From contig JAIXMN010000009.1 of assembly GCA_025716815.1 (NCBI GenBank), positions 620,001 through 684,000 of the forward strand: 64,000 nt of DNA. Direction: 5' to 3'. The position numbers were made by a program, and so were the translations under genes. Source of the stretch: Dichotomocladium elegans (taxonomy: Eukaryota > Mucoromycota > Mucoromycetes > Mucorales > Lichtheimiaceae). Shown in pieces: positions 47,525-59,947 of the stretch. Positions within the stretch are counted from its first letter, which is position 1, and each line of letters opens with the position of its first letter. The notes below the pieces were generated by a model. It saw nothing but the letters and a program-made list of their open reading frames with translations. It ran no database searches and was not told the DNA's origin.

Positions 47525-48400
47525 GAGCTCCAGCTGAACACCACCAAGCGCGCGGTGCCTGCCTGCAAGTGCAAGAGTGAAGAGGAGATAGCGAGAAAAG
47601 AATGTTGCAAGTACATTGTGAAGCGACCTGCCTTTTTAGGAGAAGTCGCACCCTATGCAAAACTGATTATCCGGGGATTTTGTTTCCGGCCAGCACTAAT
47701 TTTGTCCATGGTAAATCTACAAAGTGCGGACAGGTTGGTGGCAAGTGGAAGCCAAAAATATCTCGATGTTTTCTAGTCATGGTATGGATGTTCGGTCGAT
47801 AATCAGGTTGGACAATCAAAAGAACAGAACAAGATGAAGAAAATCATGATCGTCTATCTGACAGCTAACGACCTCTGGAAAAAGCATCATTCCCTGTAAA
47901 CGACCTGGTGAAAAATGCATAAGCGGAAGATGGAAGACATCAGCGCAAACTCACCCACCTGTTGGAGACCTGGTCTCAAGCCAGCAACAAGGTCACGGAA
48001 CACACTCGGCGACGGGAACAATTACATTTCTCCAAGTATCTATGCGGATGAGAAAGAGCTCCTGGACATTGACCCGCTATTCGTGTCTACAAACCGATGG
48101 AGCATCGTATTGCAGATTCTTCATCGTGGATACGTGAATATCGTCTGCTTCTTTCATTGGAATGCTTGGGTGGGCCTTGCGTACCTGCCAAGTTCAGGGT
48201 TATCCTTGCATTGCGTAGGCGTTCTAAAAAAGCTAGCCAAAGTGTTTTTAAGAGCTGAATTTGATAAGCTCTTTGTGCGACATCTCTTTCGGTGTATGCG
48301 CAACGATTGTTGGGCAAATGCACCTTCTATTTATTTTCGGTCATACTGCGACTTCTGAATTGGGTGGGCATACGCCTTGATGCGCATCGTGCGTCCCTAT
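47525..48400. other. Spacer, no supported gene
   Basis: About 880 bp upstream of the ACT gene and downstream of the lipase. A 147-residue frame at 47915-48358 (+) and a minus frame at 48323-48180 were examined; neither resembles a family. It must include the promoter of the ACT-domain gene. Confidence 0.4.
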
Positions 48401-51400
48401 CTAACTGCCATAGTATCTGAAATACCCTTGCGTCAGGTTATGGATGGCGTTCTCGTACATGTTGGGCGCGTGGTCCATAAACATGGTACGCGAAAACACG
48501 ATTTCGGAGAATCGGGTCTGGACATCTTCGCATTTGTGAAAGACAATGTTATGGGCTCGCTTGTGTTTCTTCTTCAATCCTCCAGACGTGTGCTGCTGTA
48601 CAAACTGAGCTGTTGATTCGACAAGATAGACCGTTGATGGCGGATAAAGCTTATCGGCACCCATGTCGGCGCGCATCGTCTTGATCAGGGCCCAGAACCA
48701 TTGGTCGTGATCATCGTTTGAATTGGAGTTCTCGTCGTTTTTCCTGTAGCGGCCGATCACACGACTGATGATATCGTCTGCGACACTGCTCTCCTGCGAC
48801 AAACTGACAGCCACGTTTTTGAAATCTTTCAGCAGCCCCAAACTCAGGCTAGGGACGATGTCATAGCCGTGGACGATGCTTGTCACCAGGCCGCGACCAC
48901 AATATTCGCTCAGCTCCAAGGACATGACGCATGGCGGGCCGTAAGTGTAGCAATGAATCGGCCGACCGGATGGAAGACCCGACTGCCGCGAAGTTACGAA
49001 CGGAACTGGATCGCGCGCTAGGGCTAGGGCTGCGAGCGCGTGCGGTTCGGCCTGGATGTTGGCCTGACGTTCCTCGCTCCAGAGGACAGACAATAGACTT
49101 GCAACACCTGCGCCGAGCGAGTGACCGCATAACACCAGTCCATAGCTCGGGTTGGCCATCAACCCGGACATGATCGCATCGTACACCTTGCCCTTTTGCG
49201 CTGCAAGTAGTTGAGCTGCCTCGAGCATGCCGCCATGAGCAGTATACGTCGTGCCATTATGCTCAAACTCCGCATAGTCGCACATCAGATCGGTGAGGAC
49301 ATCGCTCAGTCCAAGCGTTCCTCGGCACGTCAGTACGACTGACTGGGTCATGTGGTCCACTGTCACATAGTGAACGAGCGCATGCAGCTGCTGGTGCTTC
49401 ATCGCTGAGAAAAGCGTCGTGTCTGTATAACTGGAAAGGAGAATGTCGTCTACCGACACGCCTGTGTGATGTGCAAATGCGTGATGGTTTGGATGATGCG
49501 AGTCAGGAAGTACGCTCGGTATGTCCCCGATCTTCAAGATCCGCATGAACGATTCGCCGTATGCTGCGCTTGCGTAGCGCATAAAATGCTCGATATTCTT
49601 GAGAATATGATTCCGCGGGAAGTTGCGTGGGTCAGGTTCGGTCTCGAGTGGTGAGCGCATTTTATATTTTTTGCGGCTATTAGGTACGGATGGAGATCGT
49701 ACAAGGCGGCGCTCGACGAGCTGTGATGACCCTGAGGATGATGCAAGTCTATCACTTTTCCCCTTATGTTTCTGCTGCGAATTCATGGTAGACGAGGTAG
49801 ATGGAGAGTTAGGGTTTGTCATGTAGGTGGTTGTGGTTGTGAGGGTCTGAGCAACGCTTGAAATACTGGTTATTGAGTTAGACCGGCCACGGTGGGTTCC
49901 TGAGATGGATGTACGGGAAGCCACGGCCATGGAGGACGATGTGGTCGAACTGTTAAACTGCGAATTTCCATGACGATCTGGAACGGGCGGAGCCGGTGAT
50001 CGTTCCTGCTGTTTCTTAAGTGCCTCGGTTCCCTTTTGGAACAAGCTTGTGATGCTCTTGCGACGGCTCCCCTTGAGTTTAAGTCGCCCCAATGACGATC
50101 TGCGCTTCACAGCCCGCTCGCCAGATGACTGAATGCTGTTGGTTGTTTTAGACGACGAAGAGGGCGGCGAGGGAAGCGGCTTCACAACAGGAGATGGACG
50201 ATCATCCCCGCTGTTGTACTGCGCCGATGTGGACCGGAGTGTAGTAGAGGTGCTGGTTTCTATAGTGGTCACGACCGGCTCGTCATGTAAACATGGGTGC
50301 CGACCATCTTCCTCACCTGATCCCAAGTCGAGGCTCTCTATGCTCTCGTGTTGCGCAAGGGACCGTCCCACGAGATCTTCGTGCCGGACTTGACGCTCCA
50401 CTTTTTTGCGTGAAAATTTCTTCGACACTGCTGAGAGCATGATTTTCAGCCCCTTTGATGTTGGCTTTATACGTGTGAATGGGCTGCTAATCGATTCGGA
50501 TGAGACTATTGCGGTCTTATCCTCAACCGGATGTTCAATCCATGCCCCTGGTAGGTTTTGATCCTCATGATCGATCACCGCCACAAAGGACTCTTGGTCC
50601 TCCTCGTCTTGGTTCACGACAATGTATTTGGCTTTGGGCTTGCTCCCATCGGCAGCAATGGGCTGGATCCGCGTAGTCTGGGTGGTCAGCCGCTGCGTTG
50701 TTGTAGTAATTTCATACATCGGATATTTCCAGTGATTCTCTTGGAGGGCTAACGAAAGCGTGCTGTCGTTATTATCATTTGATGCCAGGATTTCTTCAAG
50801 TTCGTGAATTACGTCGGTGGGATGCTCGTCTTCTTCCGCCACTATGTCCCGATCATACGTTTCTTCCACAACGAGACCCTTCCACATGAGGGAAACTTTG
50901 ACAACCTCATCCATTGTCCTTTTGTGTGTGACGTTTTGGAGGATCGCAAAGGCGGTCATGGCTTTTGTCAGACCGCCAAGAATGGCCATTTTGCCTTGAT
51001 TGGCCAGCTCGAATTCGGGATCTTTCATGAGCTCATGGTGTACAAGTGATACGATGGAAGCGATGGCTCTCGAGGTCTCGTTGGATCCGAAAATGCCGTC
51101 AATGATTTGAACGGATTCCTCAGCTGCCTGCGTAGTTGGGGGATGGGGTGGAAAAGAAAAAGTGGATAGATGTGTACATGTGTGAGTATGCGAGGGGCGC
51201 AAGTTACTATTTTTATCAATTCAGGGCCTTTGTTGTTTCATCCATGCCTTGATGCCCGTTTGGATGGTATTCGACGTGAATTGCAGTCCGGAAAGCGCGA
51301 ATAGCTCGGCGAGCGTAAACGAGTGATGAATTATGTAGACACCGAGGCTGGTATATTTGTCTAATATTTGAAGAAACCCGCCTCTACAAGCAAATGAGTC

Positions 51401-51848
51401 ACCCCCCTTTCTTTTCAGCCGTAGCCGAGTTTTTTTTTTTTTTTTACTTTTCAACGTCGACAGATGGGTCACTTTCGTTAGCTGATGATGTGGGGCTAGT
51501 CAATGCGTGAATCTTTTTGGCTGTGGAGATCGCAGCGACAAGGGCTTGGCGCGATAACCCAAAAGAAAAAACGGTGCTGTACTTCGCGGCCTCAAACAAG
51601 GCCTCCATGAATAACGAGGAACACCGTAAGGAAAGACGTGCGGCCAAGGAAACTGCAGTGATGAAATTGGCGATATTGCCGGGGAGTAAGGTAGTAGTAG
51701 ATGCATAAGCAGGGTTGTAGGCGATGAGGGAGGTCGCCGCTGTTGTTTTTGTTGTTGTTGATTGAGATTCTTCTGTTGTGGCTGCTACTACTGCAGTCGA
51801 CGTGGGCGATGCAGTTATGGTTGTGTCAATAGTTCCTGCGACTTGCAT
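48401..51848 (-). CDS. Class-3 lipase, diacylglycerol-lipase type
   Basis: An alpha/beta hydrolase of the sn-1 diacylglycerol lipase group. The start is ATG 51848 (MQVAG). Exon 1 (Thr/Ala-rich, then ITAVSLAARLSLRCSSLFME) ends near 51450, exon 2 has LQILDKYTSLGVYIIHHSFT, and a very long exon from about 51130 to 48401 carries the rest. Residues 150-560 are largely disordered (Ser, Thr, Pro, basic). The lipase core begins at FMRYASAAYGESFMRIL. It holds VLTCRGTLGLSDVLTDL, the nucleophile elbow GHSLGAG, the likely Asp in HGYDIVPSLS and the likely His in FMDHAPNMYE near the C-terminus. No clear bundle of four N-terminal spans as in animal DAGL is visible, though short hydrophobic segments exist. 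The protein is about 1050 residues. Confidence 0.85.
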
Positions 51849-53779
51849 GTTATATATATAAACGAAGAAGAAAAGATACAAAAAAAAATGATGCACGCTC
51901 CTTTTTCTTTATTTCATTTACAGGCTGGAATGCTGCAGGGTTATTGTGCCACACTGTTTTACACGCCAAAGCATGTGATTCGAAACGTCTTAATAGCACA
52001 TGAGGCACTTGATCATCCCAACCCCGCTCTCGCCCCCATGCGCAGTCAAGGCAATCAGCGGTCATTGTCTCCTTGGAACGTTACACGCCACCTCTTGTGC
52101 CTCCATGAGAGGTCCATGTTACACACTGTGGATCGCTCACAATATTGCATAGCATAGCGGGTGCATGAAACATGTAAGAAAATAATAGATACGAGAGAAG
52201 ATGAGAGACGGGACGGCGTATCACGATTGACCTAGATATAAAGATAACTATCATTCTTTAGGACGACACGTTACTACATTAGTGGGTAGATACAGTTGCT
52301 AGCTCGACCATTTTAGGATTTTTTTTATTAACGACCATATGTGGGAGCGTGAGTGTGTGGGAATGACGCGGGAATTTATTTCTTCCAATGATCGGTGTAG
52401 TAGTAGATGATGAAACTCTCATGTTTCGACAGATGATAAGATGGGATGACAGTTCTTTCTTCGGCAATACCCATACGAACAAATATGGAGATAGTCGATG
52501 TGATAGTTTTTTCCCCTTCTTTTTTTGGGAAGCACACAAATATTCCATGACAACTGCAGCAGCAGAGCTTACCGCACCGAAGCTGCTATCACACAATGTG
52601 CTAAAGAACAGCCCTATATACACCCCCTGCGCGCACGTTATCGATGGATAAGTAATTAAAAGGCATGTGAGTATGATTAGCACTTGATGAATACGTCACT
52701 TGTCCTACGAAGCAATTTCTGTATGGCGCTTTCTGCTGCAACAAAGTAAATGCGCCGAACGGGGCGTGATCGCGATGAACATGTTCTGTCGCCTGTGTGG
52801 CGGAACCATTCCTTTTGGTGAAATGTTCATAATCAGTCGTTATGCACGCTGGGATAACAAAAGCCATTTGTCTCTCTTTGCGTATGACAAATCAAGACAT
52901 GCGCGCAAAGCGCTCGGTAAAGTCGTTCTATCAAATTACGTCCGGTTTTTAACGGGCCTATCAATCCCTTCTTGTTCTGTGTACAGCCACCATGCTAAAA
53001 TGAGTAGTCATTTCTTGACAAATATGGACATGGTCCCACTACTGATGATTATGGCTATCCTTAGTCTATAGATCATGTCCTTGATCGCAGCAGTTACTCG
53101 GATAGTTATCACGCATAGATCTCTATTTTTATGAAAAGGAAACGATTTTAGTAGATCTTTTTCTACTTTCTTTATTCTGATCTTATTTTTACCGACATTC
53201 ATTATAGATACGATAAGTTGTCCTATTTAATTCTTAATGAATCAACTTCCTGAAAGACCGTGTAACTGCGCATGAGAGGGATAATTTTATGCGATTTTTT
53301 ATATTCCGCGCGACATTGCATTGCTGAAAATAAAATGCTGGAAACCCACGACCGACCCCCATTATGCGATTACTGTACATACGAGCCAAATAATTTCCTA
53401 TATACGAAGCATTAGCTGGCGTCCTTACAATGTGGGTTGGTGGGACAACTATTGGAGACATTTGTCGCAATGAGTAGAGACGCTTTATATACCTTCTTTT
53501 TTGAATACAGTAAACTCTAGCGGGTCTATATGGGTATGGTGGGTAAGCTCAGGCCATGTTCAATTTATTGTCCAAAACTCGGACATGCCATGGCCTGTAG
53601 CTGCGCTTGCAGCTGGCGCGATAGATGTTGTTGTTTTATTCACTGAAGTCTCAGCGATATTTTGCCATAGCTATGACAGGAAACCTCGTGAGCTTTTTAC
53701 GCAGGGCCCAGACAAGTCATGTCTATCTCCCTCCCAACGTAGCGTTCGGTTTTCTTTATGTGCAGATGCGCGCAGTTGC
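51849..53779. other. Long spacer with only doubtful short ORFs
   Basis: 1.93 kb. A minus frame at 52279-52683 encodes 134 residues with a hydrophobic, signal-like start (MLIILTCLLITYPSITC) and a basic tail; it may be a fragment or chance. A plus frame at 52700-53071 is not supported. Near 53512 the sequence TACAGTAAACTC looks like a pogo-type transposon end, but I found no partner repeat. Confidence 0.35.
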
Positions 53780-54922
53780 TTAAGCCACACGATAATACGG
53801 ACATTTGTGTTTCCTTGAAAAGGGGTTTTTTTTGCCATGCTTCAGGCAATGGCGGCACCAGTTTTTCTCTTTAGCCTTCGTCGGCGGTGCTGACTTTGGG
53901 CGTGTGGACTGTTCGGTTTTGTTGCGCACGACTTTGCGGGAGGGAAGGCTATCCTGTTCATGGTGAATGCGTTTCGTGGTGGGCATTGAACTATCACCTT
54001 CAGGATTCTGGAGAGCCTCACCAGTATCTTCTGCCCCATCGTAAGCATCGCATTCAGCCGGCAAGGATTCAATCTTGGCCTGCCATTCTTCTGTCATGTT
54101 ACCCACAAATGTTTCCTGGATGAACAAACCGATTTCTTCGTTTTTATATGGCCACTGCAGCGTGGACTGGAATCTTTCAACGTAGTTCACCAGGGATTCA
54201 TTCTCAAGTTGAACACAGTCGAGTATATTTCGGATACATTTTCGCTTTTGAAGAGGAGAATCGAACAGCGTCACGATGATCTGTCGCACTGTTTGCCACG
54301 TGCATGTCTGATCTGGATGCTTCCTGAGATAGTCATCAGTTGCTGTGGTTACTTTTTCGTGCTGGGTGGCATTTAATGCTTTGTCCAACAGTCGCAAAAA
54401 GTGGTCTTCCACACTTAAGCCAGCTTCTTGGACGGAACGCTCAAAAGCATCGGCCCACACTGCTGCAGACAGATACAAGTTCTTTCTTCCCGCGGTTTCG
54501 TCTTCTGAACCAAGCTCTTGCAGACAAGGCAAATCATCGGGCACTATAGAAGTTGGCAGCGGTGAAGACGGCGAGGTCGATGCTGCATCGTCCGGCGTAA
54601 TGTTGACATCGCAAGAGCTTCCACCTGTAAGCTCACCATTGTATGGGAACTTTTTTGTCCATTCACTCCTGCGAGCAGCAAGTTTGTTATACATATCTTC
54701 TGCTTGCTTTTCTGCCGCTTCCAGCTGCTCTTTTGGGAAAGCCGGAGATCGGCGGGTCATTTTGGACCAAAACCGTATGCGATCTTCGACCTCTCTGACA
54801 AGCTGCCGACATTCTATCAGGGCTAATTCTTCTGCGTTGGCATTGACTGAATCAGGAGATTCAAGACTGGCTGAAGAGTTTTCATCATTTGATGGGACTA
54901 TTGCTTGTTTTTCAAGGTCCAT
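53780..54922 (-). CDS. Retrotransposon gag-like protein, stand-alone
   Basis: An intact 380-residue single-exon ORF from ATG 54922. An acidic Ser-rich leader and a coiled coil (ALIECRQLVREVEDRIRFW) come first. A helical core follows, QTVRQIIVTLFDSPLQKRK with LENESLVNYVERFQSTLQW and IGLFIQETFVGNMTEEW; the pattern (E-S-x2-x-Y-x3-F ... ) is that of LTR-retrotransposon gag capsid domains. A basic linker leads to a zinc-knuckle-like end, WCRHCLKHG...SRKHKCPYY (C-x2-C-x12-H-x-C). No protease, reverse transcriptase or integrase lies downstream (53779-52000), and I see no flanking LTRs. Either a remnant of an element that lost pol, a non-autonomous element, or a gag gene kept by the host. The open frame over 1.1 kb favours recent activity or selection. 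Confidence 0.7.
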   Translation of the reverse strand: MDLEKQAIVPSNDENSSASLESPDSVNANAEELALIECRQLVREVEDRIRFWSKMTRRSPAFPKEQLEAAEKQAEDMYNKLAARRSEWTKKFPYNGELTGGSSCDVNITPDDAASTSPSSPLPTSIVPDDLPCLQELGSEDETAGRKNLYLSAAVWADAFERSVQEAGLSVEDHFLRLLDKALNATQHEKVTTATDDYLRKHPDQTCTWQTVRQIIVTLFDSPLQKRKCIRNILDCVQLENESLVNYVERFQSTLQWPYKNEEIGLFIQETFVGNMTEEWQAKIESLPAECDAYDGAEDTGEALQNPEGDSSMPTTKRIHHEQDSLPSRKVVRNKTEQSTRPKSAPPTKAKEKNWCRHCLKHGKKNPFSRKHKCPYYRVA

Positions 54923-55409
54923 GGTGCTCGTTGCAAGTGGTGGTAGGAGCGATATTGGATTCTTGCACGAGGGATATTCAGGGGGTATTTGGACTAGTAA
55001 AGAGTATGAATCAAAGGGAACAAAGAACTAGCCGCTTTCCAAAGATCGGAGTGAGGACCGGCTGCTGGTATAAAGCAAAGAAAACCGGTATTAGGCGCCT
55101 CCCATCCCAGGGAGCTAAAAGATCGGTTTGCTTCCCAGTTCGGCCGAAAATTACCCTTATATGACTTCTGGCCCCCCCTCCCTCCTCCCTCCGTCCCGCT
55201 GCGATATTAAGACCAAAATAATAGTAAATGGAATTTGCTTCCATTGCTTCAGTTTGTTTGTATCACATGTAAGCGTTTCAAAGATCACAATTTCCCAAAC
55301 CTCTCATGTCCGAAACTCGGAGAGGTAGGGTCGCTTCTTTTTAAAGCTCATTCTCTCTCGCTTTCTTCATTTTTTTTTTTTTAATTCCCTATCACTATTT
55401 CAGGCCACT
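54923..55409. promoter_or_regulatory. Divergent spacer, gag-like ORF / carboxypeptidase
   Basis: About 490 bp between divergent starts. A C/T tract (55173-55200) and a T-run (55371-55382) lie upstream of the carboxypeptidase ATG. No specific sites recognised. Confidence 0.35.
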
Positions 55410-57595
55410 ATGCGATACCTTTCTTGGGCCTTTGCAGCCGTAGCCGCATGGACCACCGTCGTCTCTGCCGGACCTAGCCCGGGTTTTGTTGATCAAAGCT
55501 CGCTTAGCACCAACAGCTGGAACGCCCCAGTTGCTGCGCAACGCTTCCGTGTTCTTGCCAGCGACCGCGTCAAGGGGTACGCTGTCCGTATCATGGAACC
55601 CGTGTCATGTGAACAAGGAGTTCAGGTACAGTTGCTTGGCGTCCTTCTCTTCTGCGCTCAAACGCAAACGACCAAACTCATTAAGTTTCTCTCCATTAGT
55701 ACTCGGGCTACATTGACAATTTGGAGGCAGACGATCACTTTTTCTTCTACTTTTTCGAGTCTCGTCGGTCACCCTCTACTGATCCCCTTGTTCTGTGGCT
55801 GAACGGTGGCCCAGGTCAGTTATAGAGACTATGTAAAATTACATGAGGAGACAGAACGCGTGCGACTGAACGACGTTGATGATGACCCTAGGCTGCTCCT
55901 CCATGATGGGCCTTTGGATGGAGCTCGGGTAAGGGACTTGCTCGCGAAAACGAAGGGAATAACAATCAAGGACTAACACAACTGGTTTAGCCCATGCCTG
56001 ATCAATAAAGATGGCAATGGAACCACGTATAACGATTTCAGCTGGAACAACGTTGCAAACGTTGTGTTTCTCGACCAGGTCAGTGATCAGCATACGATAT
56101 ACAACACAATTCTTTCAATCTTACTTTTTTTTTGTTTTCCTTTTTTTTTTTAAAAAAAAAAAAAGCCTGTGAATGTCGGCTACAGTCACGGCAAGTCTAA
56201 GATTAGCTCATCGCAGGGATCCGCCAAGGACGTGTATGCGTTTTTGCAACTGTTTTTGGGAGAATTTACCGAATATGCCAAAAATCCATTCCACATTTCG
56301 GGCGAGTCATTTGGTAAGCAAAACCAAGCTAACTAAAACTGCACGGTTGCCAATGGTGTTTCTTCTACGTAATCTATATCGCAACCTAAGGTGGTCATTA
56401 CCTGCCTGCCCTCGCATCGGAAATCATCGATCAGAACGCGGTTGCAGAAGAAAAAGGCCTTTTGAAGCTCAACCTGGAGTCCATGCTGATCGGGAATGGT
56501 TGGACAGACCCGCGAACTCAGTACAAGTACTACCAGGACTACGGATGTACACATGACAGTCCCTGTAAGACCACTCCATTCCCACCCTTCCGTCTCTTTT
56601 TTTTTTTTTTGCTCTGATAAGAAGCAGCAACTCACCGGGGAAGGGGGACTCTGATTCTTTCTTTTGTACAGATCAGCCTATATTTGATGACGCCACCTGC
56701 AAGAAAATGGCCGATAGTTATCCTCGCTGCAAGATGATGATGGATGCCTGCTACAATGTCCCGATCTCGCTCACTTGCGTACCCGCTGAGTTGATGTGCT
56801 CTCGATCAACCAATGATGTGTTCACCAAAACAGGGTTAAACCCGTATGACATTCGCAAAAAATGCGAAGGAGACAGCGGCTTATGTTACAATGAGATTGA
56901 AGCCATCACAAAGTACGCTAACCGACCAGAAGTCCGCTGGGAGCTCGGCGTAGATGAGCAGGCGGGCGAGTACAATGGCTGCGCGGACAGTGTGGGCTAC
57001 CAGTTCGCCATGACGGGTGATAAGTAAGTGCTACTCACCAGCTCTGTTGAAGAAGAGTAAAGTATGTTTACTGTGTTCGCATCCAGTTCAAAGAACTTTG
57101 CACCAGATGTCGCCAAGACGCTTGAGGCTGGTATTCGCGTCTTGCTTTATGTTGGTGACATGGTAAGATGCGTGCTCATGAAGGGAAACAAAACCGCGTT
57201 CATAAATGCTTCTTTCTATTTGTCAACCCTCCGTGGTGCAGGATTGGATCTGCAACTGGTACGGTAACAAGGCCTGGTCATTGGATCTTTCATGGCATGG
57301 GCAGGCTGGATACCGTGCAGCACCAGATCAGCCTTGGTACATTCTTGATACCAATGAACATGCTGGTGAAGTTCGTTCATATGGCAATCTCACCTTCTTG
57401 CGTATCTTTGATGCTGGTCACATGGCAAGTATCTAACAAAAACGCTAGAAACGTCCTGCCTATTTTCTAATTAGCCTTCCGTCCCTGTCCTTGCATCTGA
57501 CAATATAGGTGCCATATGATCAACCTGCCAATGCGCTCGACTTTTTCTCGCGCTGGTTGAAGAATGCACCCCTCGCTATTCCTCCATCCATTTAG
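55410..57595 (+). CDS. Serine carboxypeptidase (peptidase S10, CPY-like)
   Basis: A secreted or vacuolar protease removing C-terminal residues at acid pH. ATG 55410 opens a signal peptide ([19 protein letters not shown]). Mature-region blocks in order: [10 protein letters not shown] joined to [13 protein letters not shown] (oxyanion segment), [25 protein letters not shown], then GESF joined to [12 protein letters not shown], where the catalytic Ser lies in G-E-S-F-G instead of the usual GESYAG. Paired cysteines are frequent ([16 protein letters not shown]). The catalytic Asp lies near [13 protein letters not shown] and the His in DAGHMVPYDQP, each next to an intron. The last exon ends [14 protein letters not shown] with stop 57593-57595. 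About ten exons. One intron has an acceptor that follows a run of 13 A (see repeat). Confidence 0.93.
56141..56164. repeat. T11A13 homopolymer junction at a carboxypeptidase intron end
   Basis: Eleven T then thirteen A, followed directly by the G of the acceptor AG at 56165; the exon resumes with CCTGTGAAT. It is a near-twin of the T13A10 tract in the PTR2 intron. Confidence 0.8.
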
Positions 57596-57832
57596 TCGTG
57601 AGACTGCGATAACAGTTTTTATTAGTTGTACTCAAGAACTCAGCATAATAGCAAAACCGTTGATCCTTGACATCTTTATCTCATGGGATGGCTATTTTTG
57701 GGGGACAGATTTTAAGTTCTCCAATTCAGACTCGCAGTGGATAGGTTCGAATAATATTATACAGATCGAGCTTTCCCTAGCAGCTGAAGTTCTTGGCGTG
57801 TTGCGACAATGATAATAGTTTTTTTTAATGTA

Positions 57833-59947
57833 TTAAACCATGAAGGCGTCCAGTGACAGCCCACAGACATTGAAAGGCTCCTGGCCATTCTCACGAAACG
57901 CGACTCGGAAGGCACGTGCAGGGTTGATAGTGGTGCTCCCTTCGGGACTAGTAGTGCCACATTGGAGGTTGATGTGAATTTGTTTTCGTCCTTGCGATAC
58001 ATTACTGTCACATAATGTCTGTGGGTGCATGCATGCGTGTTCGCGTGGAGAGATCAGTACCTTTCTCGTTTGTCATCCCCCCCCAATATCTTATATGCTC
58101 TGCACATACCCAGTTTTTCCCATCATTCGTAACCGAAACGTCGAAGAAGTTTTTGGCGCCATTGACCATATTGGGTGTGTCGATCTGAAGCTTTCTAGGT
58201 ATCACGTCTCCTAACAAAATCAAGCCAAAATAATCTCCCGCCCTTGGATCTGCGATGAAAAAGAGTTTTCAATATGAGAGTTTGTGTATTCATACGTCTT
58301 ATATGCTACGAATCCTGCCTTACTTTTGAAAGTGTTCCAACAAGTGGTGGGGTCTCGATCAACAGCCATCTGATATCCATGGGCGGCAAAAAAATCATTA
58401 GTGGGTAGCTCGCCCAATGTATCGTATTTTTGCTCCCAATCTTCGGTCTTGGCAATCTCATCTCTCCTGAATGCCAACTTCGAAGGATGTGGCATTACAT
58501 CTATGTTTGTGATAAACAAACATCGATCATTGGCGCAAGGGGAACTGGATGACATGATGATAGGTCGGATAAACTTAGGTACTTCTTTCTCGCACACGCA
58601 CCGTCCCCTTTCAGCCTCAATTTGTCACATGAATATATACCGTGCGTCTCGTTCATCCAAGGCAGGATCATCTTCAAAACGTTCAAAATAGTCTTTTGGG
58701 GCTTCTGTCAAATCTTCCTCTAATGCACGGGCCATCCGCCGAGCGGCTTGAAGCTATACAAACACAAAGCTTTTGTTAACGACAGGCTCTGGCCATTCTC
58801 CCCTTATCCCTTATCCTTATGGGGATGTGTAAGACTTGCGAAATTTGAATAAACTCGAGGGCTCCATGGAGGTAATGGTTCTCGTAGCTGGTCGCCGTTG
58901 GCGTGAACAACTGGCGCTGAAATGATCCAGGGGTACTGATTTGTCCAAAGTGAAAAATAGTGCTCTGCCTGCCTGATTCGCTCCTTGCCAAGCGCTGACT
59001 TGCCCAGTTGGGTCAGGAACGTCTGGGCTTTCCACCGTGGCACGAACGAGCCATATTGAAAATCGACATATCCCGCGTGCATGGATATTTCTGTAAAAAA
59101 AAAGTAAATAACCATGAAACTCGGCTTGAGCATGTCCCGGGTGAAACACACACAGACTCTCTCTCTGTCGAATGCTGTACCTTCGTTGGAGATACGTCGT
59201 CGCATTTGATCCAAGTAACGATCAGGGGGTGAGACAGCATGAATAAGGTTGGGAAAGCGGATCATGTTCAGATATAATGTATCCATGGCGTCCGTTCTCC
59301 ACTTATCGTCTTGCATAAAGCAAATCTCATGGGAGGCCATCGCACATGTTGTAAAACGATGGAGGCTGCCGAGATGCTCAGTAGTTTCATCATAGATCTT
59401 AATGTTGACAGTCGATGCGGTGTTGACATCAAGGGCGAATTGCTATATTTTTGTCTGTTTAAACACTTACGGCCGTACACCGATTCTACAGGCGCAATAC
59501 AAAATGGGTTACCTCGACGCTGAGCGGTGGTGCGCTCATTGGGTTTTGAATGTATATTTCTTTAACGAAGGGATACTTTAAAAGATAACGGACAATGCTC
59601 TGGACATTTTCCACGTCTCGAGTGACACGATGAACGACTGCAGTAACGGGTTTCAAGTTTTCCTCGCTGGATAATGCGTTCATTGAAAAGGACTCCAACA
59701 AAAACGCGCTCCCTTGCTGTGTGCCGTCGCTATTGAGTGATTGGGGCCATGATGACAGATCAATGCGGTACGCAGCCGGTGGGCGAGGGATTGCTGGAGA
59801 TGGTGTTTGATGAAAAGGACGAAGCAAAAACAGTGCGAGGATAACGCCAATAATGATATAGAGGCGTTTTCGAGAACTCTGAGGTAGATATGATGACCAT
59901 GTGGATCGTGATGAAGAACGAAAGAGTGGAAGTTGTTTGTTGCTCAT
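57833..59947 (-). CDS. Type II membrane protein, probable fungal glycosyltransferase
   Basis: Short basic cytosolic head (ATG 59947), one signal-anchor span (LYIIIGVILALFLLRPF) and a Pro-rich stem, the usual layout of Golgi glycosyltransferases. The luminal part starts with KPVTAVVHRVTRDVENVQSI (GT-A-like first strand) and VKEIYIQNP. Then CFMQDDKWRTDAMDTLYLNM holds a possible DxD-like acidic cluster, with HAGYVDFQYGSFVPRWKAQT and HYFSLWTNQYPWIISAP later. The C-terminal third (58600-57833) has ATTCWNTFKS-like sequence (DPTTCWNTFKSKAG), IQIDTPNM, FFDVSVTNDGKNWVC and FRVAFRENGQEP, reminiscent of a coagulation-factor 5/8-type (discoidin) beta domain. About eight exons. The transferase class and donor sugar are not visible; the assignment rests on topology and fold-like motifs. 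Confidence 0.6.

Noticed and set aside
47915..48358. 147-residue plus frame beside the lipase
   Set aside because: Unrecognised, and an equally open minus frame exists in the same DNA; no basis to choose.
52279..52683. 134-residue minus frame with signal-like start
   Set aside because: No family, no conserved neighbours, low-complexity tail; may be chance, so mentioned only in the spacer entry.
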